Shown here piece after piece: positions 8,016 through 14,282 of a stretch of DNA of 23,391 nucleotides. The DNA comes from JBDHZK01 sp039811865 (lineage in GTDB: Bacteria; Actinomycetota; Actinomycetes; Propionibacteriales; Propionibacteriaceae): assembly GCA_039811865.1 (NCBI GenBank), contig JBDHZK010000027.1, forward strand, positions 1 to 23,391, read 5' to 3'. The position numbers and the translations under genes are program-made. Each line of letters starts with the position of its first letter. Position 1 is the first letter of the stretch. The notes beneath the pieces are model-generated. The model saw only the letters and a program-made list of their open reading frames with translations. It was not told the origin of the DNA and ran no database searches.

Positions 8016-9050
8016 GCGATCGATTTGGACGCGGGGACTCGCGCGATCCGCCTAACCAGCCCCGACAAGCCCTATTTCCCCGAACTCGGGCTGACCAAGC
8101 TCGACGTAGCAGAGTACTTCCGCAGCGTCGGGGACGGCATCGTGGCCGCGCTGCGCGATCGTCCGACGACCATGGAACGCTGGCCGGGCGGCGTCACCCC
8201 GGACACCAAGCTCGCGACCCGCTCCGACCGGAAGGGCGACGCGTTCTATCAAAAACGGCTGCCGACCTCCACGCCCGACTGGGTCCAGCGCGGCACCATC
8301 ACGTTCCCCTCCGGGCGCACTGCCGAGCAGGTGTGCCCGGGTGACCTGGCGACCGTGCTGTGGATGGTGAATCTTGGCACTCTGCGGTTCCACCCCTGGC
8401 CCGTCCGGCTGCCCGACCTGGACGCCGTCGACCAGTTGCGTCTCGACCTGGACCCGCAGCCGGGAACCGGCTTCGCCGACGCCGTCACCGCTGCGCACTG
8501 CCTGCGCGAGGTGCTTGAGCAGGCCGGACTGCAAGGCTTTTGCAAGACCAGCGGCGGACGCGGCGTCCACGTCTTCGTCTCGATCGAGCCGGTCGATTTC
8601 ATCGAGGCCCGGCACGCGACCATCGCGATCGGTCGTGAGCTGGCCCGGCGGCTGCCGGACCAGGTGACGATCAACTGGTGGAAGGAGGAGCGCGGCGAAC
8701 GCATCTTCCTCGACTTCAATCAGATGGGCCGCGACCGCCTGATGACCAGCGCCTACTCGATCCGGCCGACCCCGGCAGCGCTGGTCTCGGCGCCGCTGCG
8801 CTGGGAGGAACTGGACGCCGTCGCGCCCGGCGACTTCACCGTGCAGACGATGCCCCAGCGGTTCGCCGAACTCGGCGACGTTTGGGCGCCGCTGTACGCC
8901 GCCGAGCCCGGGAGCATCGACCTGGCGCTGGACTGGTACGCCCGCGACGCCGCCGCCGGAGAGGGTGAAATGCCCTATCCGCCCGAGTACCCGAAGATGC
9001 CCGGCGAACCGATGCGCGTCCAGCCGAGCCGGGCCCGAAAGCCGGAGTAG
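8004..9050 (+). CDS. LigD-type primase-polymerase (archaeo-eukaryotic primase superfamily), Prim-PolC-like
   Basis: The 348-residue protein is a stand-alone polymerase domain of the LigD/AEP family. The catalytic metal motif DLDP is at about 148-151, and KTSGGRGVHV at 181-190 is the conserved Ser/Gly/His nucleotide-binding motif. FLDFNQMGRDR supplies the third acidic residue (about D237). Such enzymes add ribonucleotides or deoxyribonucleotides to fill short DNA gaps. Neither a ligase nor a nuclease domain is fused. Length and pairing with ligC resemble mycobacterial Rv3730c (Prim-PolC), which works with LigC in excision repair rather than in Ku/LigD end joining. The start is GTG 8004, with TAGGCT seven bases upstream and no Shine-Dalgarno, so it is probably leaderless. 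The 3' end is 32 bases from the convergent ligC. Confidence 0.93.
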   Translation: MPTSAIDLDAGTRAIRLTSPDKPYFPELGLTKLDVAEYFRSVGDGIVAALRDRPTTMERWPGGVTPDTKLATRSDRKGDAFYQKRLPTSTPDWVQRGTITFPSGRTAEQVCPGDLATVLWMVNLGTLRFHPWPVRLPDLDAVDQLRLDLDPQPGTGFADAVTAAHCLREVLEQAGLQGFCKTSGGRGVHVFVSIEPVDFIEARHATIAIGRELARRLPDQVTINWWKEERGERIFLDFNQMGRDRLMTSAYSIRPTPAALVSAPLRWEELDAVAPGDFTVQTMPQRFAELGDVWAPLYAAEPGSIDLALDWYARDAAAGEGEMPYPPEYPKMPGEPMRVQPSRARKPE

Positions 9051-9082
9051 GCCCACCTGATGAGGGCAGCCCGCTCCCGACG

Positions 9083-10159
9083 TCAGCTTTGGGCCAGGAT
9101 CTGCGCCAGGTTGTAGGAGACCGGTGCCTCCAGTTGGTCGAAGGTGCACGAGCGCGGGTCGCGGTCGGGACGCCACCGGACGAAGCGTGCGGCGCTGCGG
9201 AAGCGGTTGCCTTCCATGAAGTCGTAGTTGACCGTGGCCACCAGCAGCGGATCGATCAAGTGGTAAACGCGATCCTCGGGGCTGCCCCACCTCACGGCCC
9301 CGCCCGGCCGGCGCGGTCCACCGGGGCGCTGCTGGTCGTGCCAGGGATGGCCGGCCCATTCCGGCGTCCCGGGGACCACCACGAGCTCGGCGAGCATGTC
9401 GATCAGCGCCGCTCGCATCGCGTCCGGGAAGCCTGAGACCGCGCCCACCCAGTGGAGTTCACCGGCCCCGTCGTAAAGGCCCAGGTGCAGGCCCCCCAGT
9501 AGCGGGCGGGCCGCCGAAGACGACTTGTGCTCGCGGTAGGCGCCGACCACGACGTCGGCCTCGCGCAGATGCTTGACCTTGTACATGGCCCGCTGGCCCG
9601 GCAGGTAGCGGCCGTCGAGCGGCTTGGCGATCACGCCGTCCAGGCCAGCCCCCTCGAACTGGGCGAACCAGTGTTCGGCGACCTCAAGGTCAAGCGTCAG
9701 CGGGCTGCAGAACACGGGCGGGACGGCAGCGGCCAGGGCGTCCTCCAGCAGGACGCGGCGGCGGGCGAACGGCTCGCTGGTGAGGTCCCGATCGCCGAGC
9801 GCGAGGATGTCCCACAGCATCAGGGACGCCGGCAGCGTTCGGGCCTGCTCCTTGGCCCGGGCCGCGGAGGAGTTCGCGCGCTCGCCGAGGCGGCCGAACT
9901 CGATCCGGTCGCCGACGATGATGACCATCTCGCCGTCGAGCACACATTGGTCGGGGGTGCCTGCCAGCACCCCGGCCACGAGTTCGGGGAAGTGTGCGCC
10001 CATGGCCTTGCCGCCCCGGCTCCACAACTCCACGGCGTCACCGTCGCGAAAGACCAGGCAGCGAAAACCGTCCCATTTCGGCTCGTAGGCCATGCCCGCG
10101 GGGATGGCCGCCACCGGCTGGGCCAGCATCGGCGTCACGGGTGCCCGGATCGGCAACAC
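9083..10159 (-). CDS. ligC: ATP-dependent DNA ligase LigC
   Basis: The 358-residue protein seals nicks through a ligase-AMP intermediate. Motif I is EPKWDGFR with the adenylated Lys at about 28. DGEMVI (75-80), DGVIAKPLDGRYLPG (from 174) and MYKVKH (192-197) correspond to motifs III, IV and V. An OB-fold domain follows at about 200-330, and there is no extra DNA-binding or polymerase domain. Size and architecture equal mycobacterial LigC (358 residues) rather than LigB or LigD. Its neighbour is the Prim-PolC-like polymerase, transcribed convergently. The start is GTG 10159; no clean Shine-Dalgarno or -10 was found in the 69-base gap shared with the divergent PPK2 gene, so the exact start is less certain than the identity. 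Confidence 0.94.
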   Translation of the reverse strand: MLPIRAPVTPMLAQPVAAIPAGMAYEPKWDGFRCLVFRDGDAVELWSRGGKAMGAHFPELVAGVLAGTPDQCVLDGEMVIIVGDRIEFGRLGERANSSAARAKEQARTLPASLMLWDILALGDRDLTSEPFARRRVLLEDALAAAVPPVFCSPLTLDLEVAEHWFAQFEGAGLDGVIAKPLDGRYLPGQRAMYKVKHLREADVVVGAYREHKSSSAARPLLGGLHLGLYDGAGELHWVGAVSGFPDAMRAALIDMLAELVVVPGTPEWAGHPWHDQQRPGGPRRPGGAVRWGSPEDRVYHLIDPLLVATVNYDFMEGNRFRSAARFVRWRPDRDPRSCTFDQLEAPVSYNLAQILAQS

Positions 10160-10228
10160 GTCAACGACCCCCGCGATTCATTTCGCCATCTTGCCATCGC
10201 GGCTTGTCCGGGTGGGTAAGGATGCCTC

Positions 10229-11104
10229 ATGCCCAAGAAGTCCGCAGACCATCGTCCGGCCACACCCCTCAGTTCGCTGCTCCGCATCCCCCAAGGTCCG
10301 GTCGACCTGGCCCGCCTCGACCCCGGATCGGCCCCCGGCTACCCCGGGCGGGGCAAGGACGATGCGCTCCGCATCACCGAATCGATGGCACCGGAGCTTT
10401 CCGATCTGCAGGAGCGCCTGTTCGCCAACGCCCGCGCCGACGAGAGTTACACCAAACGGATCCTGGTGCTCCTGCAGGGCATGGACACGTCCGGCAAGGG
10501 CGGCGTGATCCGGCATGCGATCGGGATGGTCGATCCCCAAGGCGTGGCGTTGAAAGCATTCAAGGCGCCGACCGCCGAGGAACGCGCGCACGATTTCCTT
10601 TGGCGCATTCGCAACGCGGTCCCAGCTCCCGGAATGATCGGGGTGTTCGACCGCTCTCAGTACGAGGACGTCCTGATCGTGCGCGTGGAGAATCTGGTTC
10701 CGCCAGAGGAATGGGGCAAGCGTTATGACCTGATCAATGCCTTCGAGGCGGAGCTATCCCAGCAGGGGGTCACGCTGATCAAGTGTTTCCTCAACGTCTC
10801 CAAGGCCGAGCAGAAGGCCCGCCTGCTGGAGCGCTTGGCCAGCCCCGAGAAGTACTGGAAGTACAACCCCGGCGACGTGGACGTCCGGGTGAAGTGGCCG
10901 CGCTACGCCGAGGCATACAGCGTGCTGCTGGAGCGCTGCAACACCGACGTCGCCCCCTGGTACCACGTGCCCGCGGACAAGAAGTGGTATCGAAACTGGG
11001 CGGTCGCCGAACTACTCCGCGAGCACCTCGTCGCCCTCGACCCGCAGTGGCCATCGGCCGATTTCGACGTGGCGGCCGAGCAGTACCGGGTGGAGAACTC
11101 CTGA
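10229..11104 (+). CDS. ppk2: PPK2 family polyphosphate kinase
   Basis: The 291-residue protein belongs to the polyphosphate:nucleotide phosphotransferase family PPK2, which transfers phosphate between polyphosphate and nucleotides. The Walker A motif is GMDTSGKGG at 84-92 and the Walker B region is GVFDRSQYEDVL at about 138-149. Between them is the helical lid region with Lys/Arg residues (KAFKAPTAEERAHDFLWR). The C-terminus has WYHVPADKKWYRN, typical of the family. It is a single-domain form without membrane spans. Whether it prefers ADP, AMP or GDP cannot be read with confidence. ATG 10229 is supported by AAGGA seven bases upstream; a TAAGGAT at the same place could also act as a -10 box. 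It ends 18 bases from the convergent chelatase gene. Confidence 0.93.
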   Translation: MPKKSADHRPATPLSSLLRIPQGPVDLARLDPGSAPGYPGRGKDDALRITESMAPELSDLQERLFANARADESYTKRILVLLQGMDTSGKGGVIRHAIGMVDPQGVALKAFKAPTAEERAHDFLWRIRNAVPAPGMIGVFDRSQYEDVLIVRVENLVPPEEWGKRYDLINAFEAELSQQGVTLIKCFLNVSKAEQKARLLERLASPEKYWKYNPGDVDVRVKWPRYAEAYSVLLERCNTDVAPWYHVPADKKWYRNWAVAELLREHLVALDPQWPSADFDVAAEQYRVENS

Positions 11105-11116
11105 CCTTGGTGCCAG

Positions 11117-11131
11117 GCCGGCTCAGCCGGC
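11117..11131. terminator. Possible short terminator hairpin between ppk2 and the chelatase gene
   Basis: GCCGGC-TCA-GCCGGC forms a perfect 6-bp GC stem with a 3-base loop, and covers the stop codon of the chelatase gene (11123-11125). It lies 12 bases after the ppk2 stop. There is no U-tract on either side, and GCCGGC is self-complementary, so the support is weak. Confidence 0.3.
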
Positions 11132-11920
11132 GACGACGCTGAGGTGGCGGGCGGCAGGCCCGGCGTCCTCGGCGGCACCGAAGTCGAGCAGGTCCATGGC
11201 GGCGAACGCATAGCGGGCCAGGACGAGGTCGATCACCTCGCGGTGGGCGCCCAGCGGTTCACTCACCGCGACCGCGCCGAAGCGGTAGGACAGCTCCGCT
11301 TGGGCGTGGTAGCACTCGTCGGCGGTCAGGAAGAACGAGCCGACCGCGATGTGACGCCGACCCTGGGCCCGAAGACCCTGGATCGCCTGCGCGGTGGACG
11401 GGCCCGAGCCGTCCGCGACGGCGGTGAGGCAGGGGAGTTTGTGGTGAGCCGACCACTGCCGGGCCCGGCGGGCCAGCAAGGCATTGCCGCGGACGTCGCC
11501 GGTGCATTCGCTGGAGAGCACGAGCCCGTCGAGTTCGAGGGCGCGGGCCAGCCGCAGCGCGCTGCGCAGGCGCTCGTCCAGAATGGTCAGCAGCGAAACC
11601 TCCGGGCCGACCGGGCGCGACACGGTGAAGCGCGTGAAGGGGTGCGCGGTGCGCAGCCGCAACAGCAACTGCTCGACTTCGGGATCGGATTCGATCGCGT
11701 GGGTCAGTTGCAGCGGTACCAAGACGATCTCGTTGACCTTCTGCTTCACCAGTTGGGCCACGACCTGCGGGCCCGTCGGCGAGCAGTGGTCAAGGAAGGC
11801 AGCTCGGACGACGAGTTCGGGTCGCAGCGCCGAAATCCCTTGCCGCATTGTGTGGGTAACCTGCGCGACATCGGGATCTGTACTGCCGCGAGCCACGATC
11901 ACTACTGCCGGAGCGGTCAT
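11123..11920 (-). CDS. CbiX-like sirohydrochlorin chelatase family protein, first-site His replaced
   Basis: The 265-residue protein looks like a two-repeat CbiX/SirB chelatase. Repeat one covers about 1-125, with VVIVARGSTDPDVAQ at the N-terminus and VPLQLTHAIESDP around H74. Repeat two covers about 130-245, with AVGSFFLTADECYHAQAEL and AVSEPLGAHREVIDLVLARY. Family members insert cobalt, nickel or iron into tetrapyrroles, using histidines including one in an N-terminal (A)HGS motif. Here that position reads ARGS (R11), so one metal/proton-handling His is missing, while H74 is present. It may be an altered or inactive chelatase, or act on another substrate. ATG 11920 has GGAAGG seven bases upstream. 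No other tetrapyrrole gene is in the window. The region behind it holds a striking palindrome that could be its operator. Confidence 0.8.
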   Translation of the reverse strand: MTAPAVVIVARGSTDPDVAQVTHTMRQGISALRPELVVRAAFLDHCSPTGPQVVAQLVKQKVNEIVLVPLQLTHAIESDPEVEQLLLRLRTAHPFTRFTVSRPVGPEVSLLTILDERLRSALRLARALELDGLVLSSECTGDVRGNALLARRARQWSAHHKLPCLTAVADGSGPSTAQAIQGLRAQGRRHIAVGSFFLTADECYHAQAELSYRFGAVAVSEPLGAHREVIDLVLARYAFAAMDLLDFGAAEDAGPAARHLSVVAG

Positions 11921-12015
11921 GAGCCTGCCTTCCTATTGCCGAAGGATGGCACCATTGCCGGGTGTTGGGCTAAAGACTTTCTGGTTATTGGTCCAAATCG
12001 CAAATCTGGTCTCGC

Positions 12016-12038
12016 ATAATGAGATCACGTCTCATTAT
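12016..12038. promoter_or_regulatory. Perfect AT-rich palindrome over the yihY stop codon (operator or terminator)
   Basis: ATAATGAGA (12016-12024), then TCACG, then TCTCATTAT (12030-12038) form a perfect inverted repeat with 9-base arms and an odd-length centre. It covers the yihY stop (12025-12027) and lies about 96 bases upstream of the chelatase ATG. The surrounding stretch 11941-12040 is unusually AT-rich for this genome. As RNA it could fold, but no U-tract follows on the minus strand. A repressor site for the chelatase gene is an equally good reading. Confidence 0.5.
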
Positions 12039-13047
12039 TTGGACGGCCATCAGGAGCTTGTTCGCCATCCGGGCGCCGATGGGGCTTGCGCGCTCGTGGC
12101 CTGCGGGCCCGAAACGCGAAGGCGATGCGAGGGTTGGGGGGCAGCATTTGTGCTGCTTGACTAGGGTCGATGCCGGAGAACTGCGGCCAGCGTTGTTGGA
12201 TCGCGGCATTCAGCGAGGCACCGATCAGGACCGCCAGCGCCATCACGTAGAGCCATAGCAGCACCGCAATCGGGGCGCTGAGCGGGCCGTAGAACGACTG
12301 CGCGTTGAAGGTGTTGACGAGCACCGACTTCAAGGCGGCGCTGCCGCCGAGCCAGATCAGCAACGTGACGACGGCCCCGGGAAGGTCCGAGCGCCAGTGT
12401 CGTTTGCGGATGCCGACGCAAAGATCGAACAGCGTCGCCAGCATCGCCGTGGTGAGCGCCAAGACACCTGGCCAATACAGGGCGCGAACCAGCGGATGCG
12501 GCACCCACTCGTCGATCCAACGCGGTCCGGCCAACACCAACGGCAACAAGATGGCACCCGTGACCACACCCACGACGTACATCAGGAACGACAGCGCCGT
12601 GGAACGCACCAGACCACGGTTGCCGAGCCGGCCGTACATGATCGAGACCGTGTCCACCAGGACGGCCATCGTGCGGCTGCCCGACCACAGCGCGATCAGG
12701 AAGCCGATCGAGATCACGTCGATGCGGCCCGCGGAGAGCACCGAGTCGAGCATCGGTGCGACCACCCCCGAGATGCTCTCGGGCGTCAGGAAGCGGGCCG
12801 CGATCGTGAGCACCGCCTCTTGGAAACCGTCGACCGCGTGTGGGTCGAAGCTTCCGGCGATGAAGCCGATCGCACCTGACAGGCCGAAGATCAACGGCGG
12901 GATGGAGAGCATCGCGAAGAACGCGGTCTCGGCGGCCAGGCCCGTGACGCGGTACTGGAAGCACGAGGTGAACATGGTCTTGATGACCTGCCAGGACGCC
13001 CCCGGCGCACGCGCGAGGCGCCGGCGCCACAGCTGGAGGTTTGGCAT
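12025..13047 (-). CDS. YihY/BrkB family inner-membrane protein
   Basis: The 340-residue protein has the YihY (once called RNase BN) fold. A short basic N-terminus leads into TGLAAETAFFAMLSIPPLIF at about residue 34. Further hydrophobic segments follow, along with the hallmark C-terminal motif FYGPLSAPIAVLLWLY followed by ALAVLIGASLNAA. About six membrane spans are expected, then a basic, Pro/Arg-rich tail of about 50 residues. The family's molecular function is unsettled; RNase activity is no longer accepted and transport has been proposed. The frame stays open to 13368, but that would read across the tRNA-Val and tRNA-Cys genes. ATG 13047 with GGGGA six bases upstream was chosen; ATG 13092 in the same frame is possible. 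Downstream (minus strand) lies the chelatase gene, separated by the palindrome. Confidence 0.88.
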   Translation of the reverse strand: MPNLQLWRRRLARAPGASWQVIKTMFTSCFQYRVTGLAAETAFFAMLSIPPLIFGLSGAIGFIAGSFDPHAVDGFQEAVLTIAARFLTPESISGVVAPMLDSVLSAGRIDVISIGFLIALWSGSRTMAVLVDTVSIMYGRLGNRGLVRSTALSFLMYVVGVVTGAILLPLVLAGPRWIDEWVPHPLVRALYWPGVLALTTAMLATLFDLCVGIRKRHWRSDLPGAVVTLLIWLGGSAALKSVLVNTFNAQSFYGPLSAPIAVLLWLYVMALAVLIGASLNAAIQQRWPQFSGIDPSQAAQMLPPNPRIAFAFRARRPRARKPHRRPDGEQAPDGRPNNET

Positions 13048-13182
13048 CGCGTCCCCAAAGTCACGTCCGGCACGGGCCGGCTCGCGTCCCATCCTCCCAT
13101 CGGGTCCGCCGCCCGCCGGACGGCCGGGCCGGGAAGGAATGAGCGGATCATCACCAGGGTTGTCGACAGCCCGAGAAACGCC

Positions 13183-13211
13183 AAACACCCTCGGATGATC
13201 CGAGGGTGTTT
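13183..13211 (-). terminator. Terminator hairpin of the Gly-Cys-Val tRNA cluster
   Basis: AAACACCCTCGGA-TGA-TCCGAGGGTGTTT is a perfect inverted repeat with a 13-bp stem and 3-base loop. It begins four bases after the 3' end of tRNA-Val on the minus strand. The stem ends in TTT, followed by GGCGTTTCT, a modest U-rich tail. Position and symmetry make it an intrinsic terminator for the tRNA transcript, insulating yihY. Confidence 0.85.
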
Positions 13212-13214
13212 CGG

Positions 13215-13286
13215 TGGGCGACACTGGGATCGAACCAGTGACCTCTTCCGTGTCAGGGAAGCGCGCTACCGCTGCGCCAGCCGCCC
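13215..13286 (-). tRNA. tRNA-Val(GAC)
   Basis: A 72-base cloverleaf. The acceptor GGGCGGC pairs with GTCGCCC and the discriminator is A. The anticodon stem CTTCC/GGAAG flanks the loop CTGACAC, giving anticodon GAC. The T-arm is CTGGTTCGATCCCAG. CCA is not encoded. It is the last tRNA of a three-gene transcript and is followed by the terminator hairpin. Confidence 0.96.
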
Positions 13287-13287
13287 G

Positions 13288-13358
13288 AGGTGGAGACGGG
13301 ATTTGAACCCGTGTACACGGATTTGCAGTCCGTTGCCTCGCCTCTCGGCCACTCCACC
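13288..13358 (-). tRNA. tRNA-Cys(GCA)
   Basis: A 71-base cloverleaf. The acceptor GGTGGAG pairs with CTCCACC and the discriminator is U, the usual identity base for tRNA-Cys. The anticodon loop CTGCAAA gives GCA. The T-arm contains GGGTTCAAATCCC. Only one base separates it from tRNA-Val, so both must be cut from one precursor. Confidence 0.96.
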
Positions 13359-13398
13359 AGGTGAGCACTCACCTTGTGGACTGGGCGAGAACCCTCCG

Positions 13399-13471
13399 AG
13401 CGGACGACGGGATTCGAACCCGCGACCCTCACCTTGGCAAGGTGATGCTCTACCAACTGAGCCACGTCCGC
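13399..13471 (-). tRNA. tRNA-Gly(GCC)
   Basis: A 73-base cloverleaf. The acceptor GCGGACG pairs with CGTCCGC and the discriminator is U, as usual for tRNA-Gly. The anticodon stem CACCT/AGGTG encloses TTGCCAA, giving GCC. The T-arm is CGGGTTCGAATCCCG. It is the first gene of the cluster and is preceded by a good promoter. Confidence 0.96.
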
Positions 13472-13502
13472 AAACCTGTTCACTTCCTCAGGTGCGCCAG
13501 CA

Positions 13503-13532
13503 ACCTTAGCCGGACCCATGCGGGCGCGGCAA
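13503..13532 (-). promoter_or_regulatory. Promoter of the tRNA-Gly-Cys-Val cluster
   Basis: On the minus strand TTGCCG (13532-13527) is separated by 18 bases from TAAGGT (13508-13503). Transcription would start near 13496, about 25 bases before tRNA-Gly. The same GGCTAAGGTTG core precedes tRNA-Val(CAC) at 14054-14064, which supports its role. Confidence 0.6.
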
Positions 13533-13537
13533 ACCGA

Positions 13538-13936
13538 CTAGCTGGACGCCAACCGAACGGCAACCACGGTGTCGGCGTAGGTCTGCCCGCGCTTGCGCAT
13601 CCCGCCGATCTTCCCGAAGAAGCGGCTGATCGGGACCATCAGCCCGTACTTGGCCCTGACCTTGCGCTGCACCTCGTCGAACGCGGGGCCGGACTTGACC
13701 ATCTCGGCGGTTCCCTCGATCGGCGCGCTACCCGGGAGCACCTTCCCCGACGCGTTGCACGGCTGCACGCTCACCGTGGGGGTATGCCGCATCCGCTTGG
13801 TCTTGCCGCTGCCGTCGGCCGTCCAAAAGCCGACCCGACCGTCGGAGATGGGGACGACCCAAACCGGAGTGGCGACCCCTTCGCCGCTTCGCCGGTAGGT
13901 CGTCAGGAGGATGTACTTCTCGTCTGCCAAAGCCAT
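13538..13936 (-). CDS. PPOX-class flavin/F420-dependent oxidoreductase (Rv2061-like)
   Basis: The 132-residue protein has the small split-barrel fold of the pyridoxamine-phosphate-oxidase-like superfamily. MALADEKYILLTTYRRSGEGV leads into VWVVPISDGRVGFWT, then GSGKTKRMRHTPTVSVQPCN and a C-terminal KYGLMVPISRFFGKI. The KTKRMRHTPTV segment is the usual cofactor-phosphate binding region. In actinobacteria this subgroup (mycobacterial Rv2061c type) is annotated as F420-dependent, but FMN or another cofactor cannot be excluded from sequence. ATG 13936 has TACCGT six bases upstream and no Shine-Dalgarno, so it is probably leaderless. It stands alone between tRNA genes, transcribed in the same direction as the tRNA-Gly cluster. 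Confidence 0.85.
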   Translation of the reverse strand: MALADEKYILLTTYRRSGEGVATPVWVVPISDGRVGFWTADGSGKTKRMRHTPTVSVQPCNASGKVLPGSAPIEGTAEMVKSGPAFDEVQRKVRAKYGLMVPISRFFGKIGGMRKRGQTYADTVVAVRLASS

Positions 13937-13942
13937 GTGCGC

Positions 13943-13948
13943 ACGGTA
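13943..13948 (-). promoter_or_regulatory. Putative -10 box for the PPOX gene (leaderless)
   Basis: On the minus strand TACCGT is followed by GCGCAC and then ATG 13936. The six-base spacing and lack of a Shine-Dalgarno sequence fit a transcript starting at the A of ATG. No clear -35 box is visible. Confidence 0.45.
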
Positions 13949-14033
13949 GCGGTCGGGTGGGGAACCGATGCGCCCCGCCCGAAGGGCGTCTGAACCTGGC
14001 GCCTGCGCTTCCAGGCGGTGTTGGGCCGCGGAA

Positions 14034-14062
14034 ATGACGAGGCGGCCAGCTTGGGCTAAGGT
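14034..14062 (+). promoter_or_regulatory. Promoter of tRNA-Val(CAC)
   Basis: ATGACG (14034-14039) and TAAGGT (14057-14062) are 17 bases apart. Transcription would start near 14069, only a few bases before the tRNA. The -10 and its flanks match those of the tRNA-Gly promoter. Confidence 0.6.
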
Positions 14063-14074
14063 TGGCTACCGCAC

Positions 14075-14146
14075 GGGCGATTGGCGCAGTGGTAGCGCGC
14101 TTCGTTCACACCGAAGAGGTCACTGGTTCGAACCCAGTATCGCCCA
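14075..14146 (+). tRNA. tRNA-Val(CAC)
   Basis: A 72-base cloverleaf. The acceptor GGGCGAT pairs with ATCGCCC and the discriminator is A. The anticodon stem CTTCG/CGAAG flanks TTCACAC, giving CAC. The T-arm is CTGGTTCGAACCCAG. CCA is not encoded. It is a close relative of the tRNA-Val(GAC) 800 bases away on the other strand, differing mainly in the anticodon arm and acceptor. Confidence 0.96.
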
Positions 14147-14245
14147 CCCCGCACCGTCGACTCTGTCGGCTTTCCTCTCCTGGCCCCACTGCGAACCCGT
14201 TCGCGGCGTCCGCGCGCCATCGGGCACAATGAGCAGCGCTTCGCA

Positions 14246-14262
14246 CCCGCCGTGGCGGCGGG
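14246..14262 (+). other. GC hairpin in the thrS leader
   Basis: CCCGCCG-TGG-CGGCGGG forms a perfect 7-bp stem with a 3-base loop, ending 20 bases before the thrS start and just before its Shine-Dalgarno AGGAAAGGA. A weak -10 (CACAAT, 14225-14230) would place it inside the mRNA leader. It might affect ribosome access or RNA stability; no regulatory class is recognised. Confidence 0.4.
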
Positions 14263-14282
14263 CGTCCAGGAAAGGAAACCCC

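Noticed and set aside
8004..10159. Ku/LigD end-joining locus
   Set aside because: Polymerase and ligase are separate, convergent proteins of Prim-PolC and LigC size, and no ku gene is present in the window.
11985..12209. A small minus-strand frame (74 codons) between yihY and the chelatase gene
   Set aside because: It overlaps the 3' end of yihY in another frame, has no ribosome-binding site and no family resemblance.
13048..13368. N-terminal extension of the YihY protein
   Set aside because: The frame is open, but the region contains tRNA-Val, tRNA-Cys and a terminator; the family's N-terminus begins near ATG 13047.
13195..13509. A 104-codon plus-strand frame across the tRNA cluster
   Set aside because: It is entirely complementary to three well-formed tRNA genes and their spacers.
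14147..14282. T-box riboswitch upstream of thrS
   Set aside because: The leader is too short, and neither the T-box consensus nor a specifier stem with antiterminator is visible.
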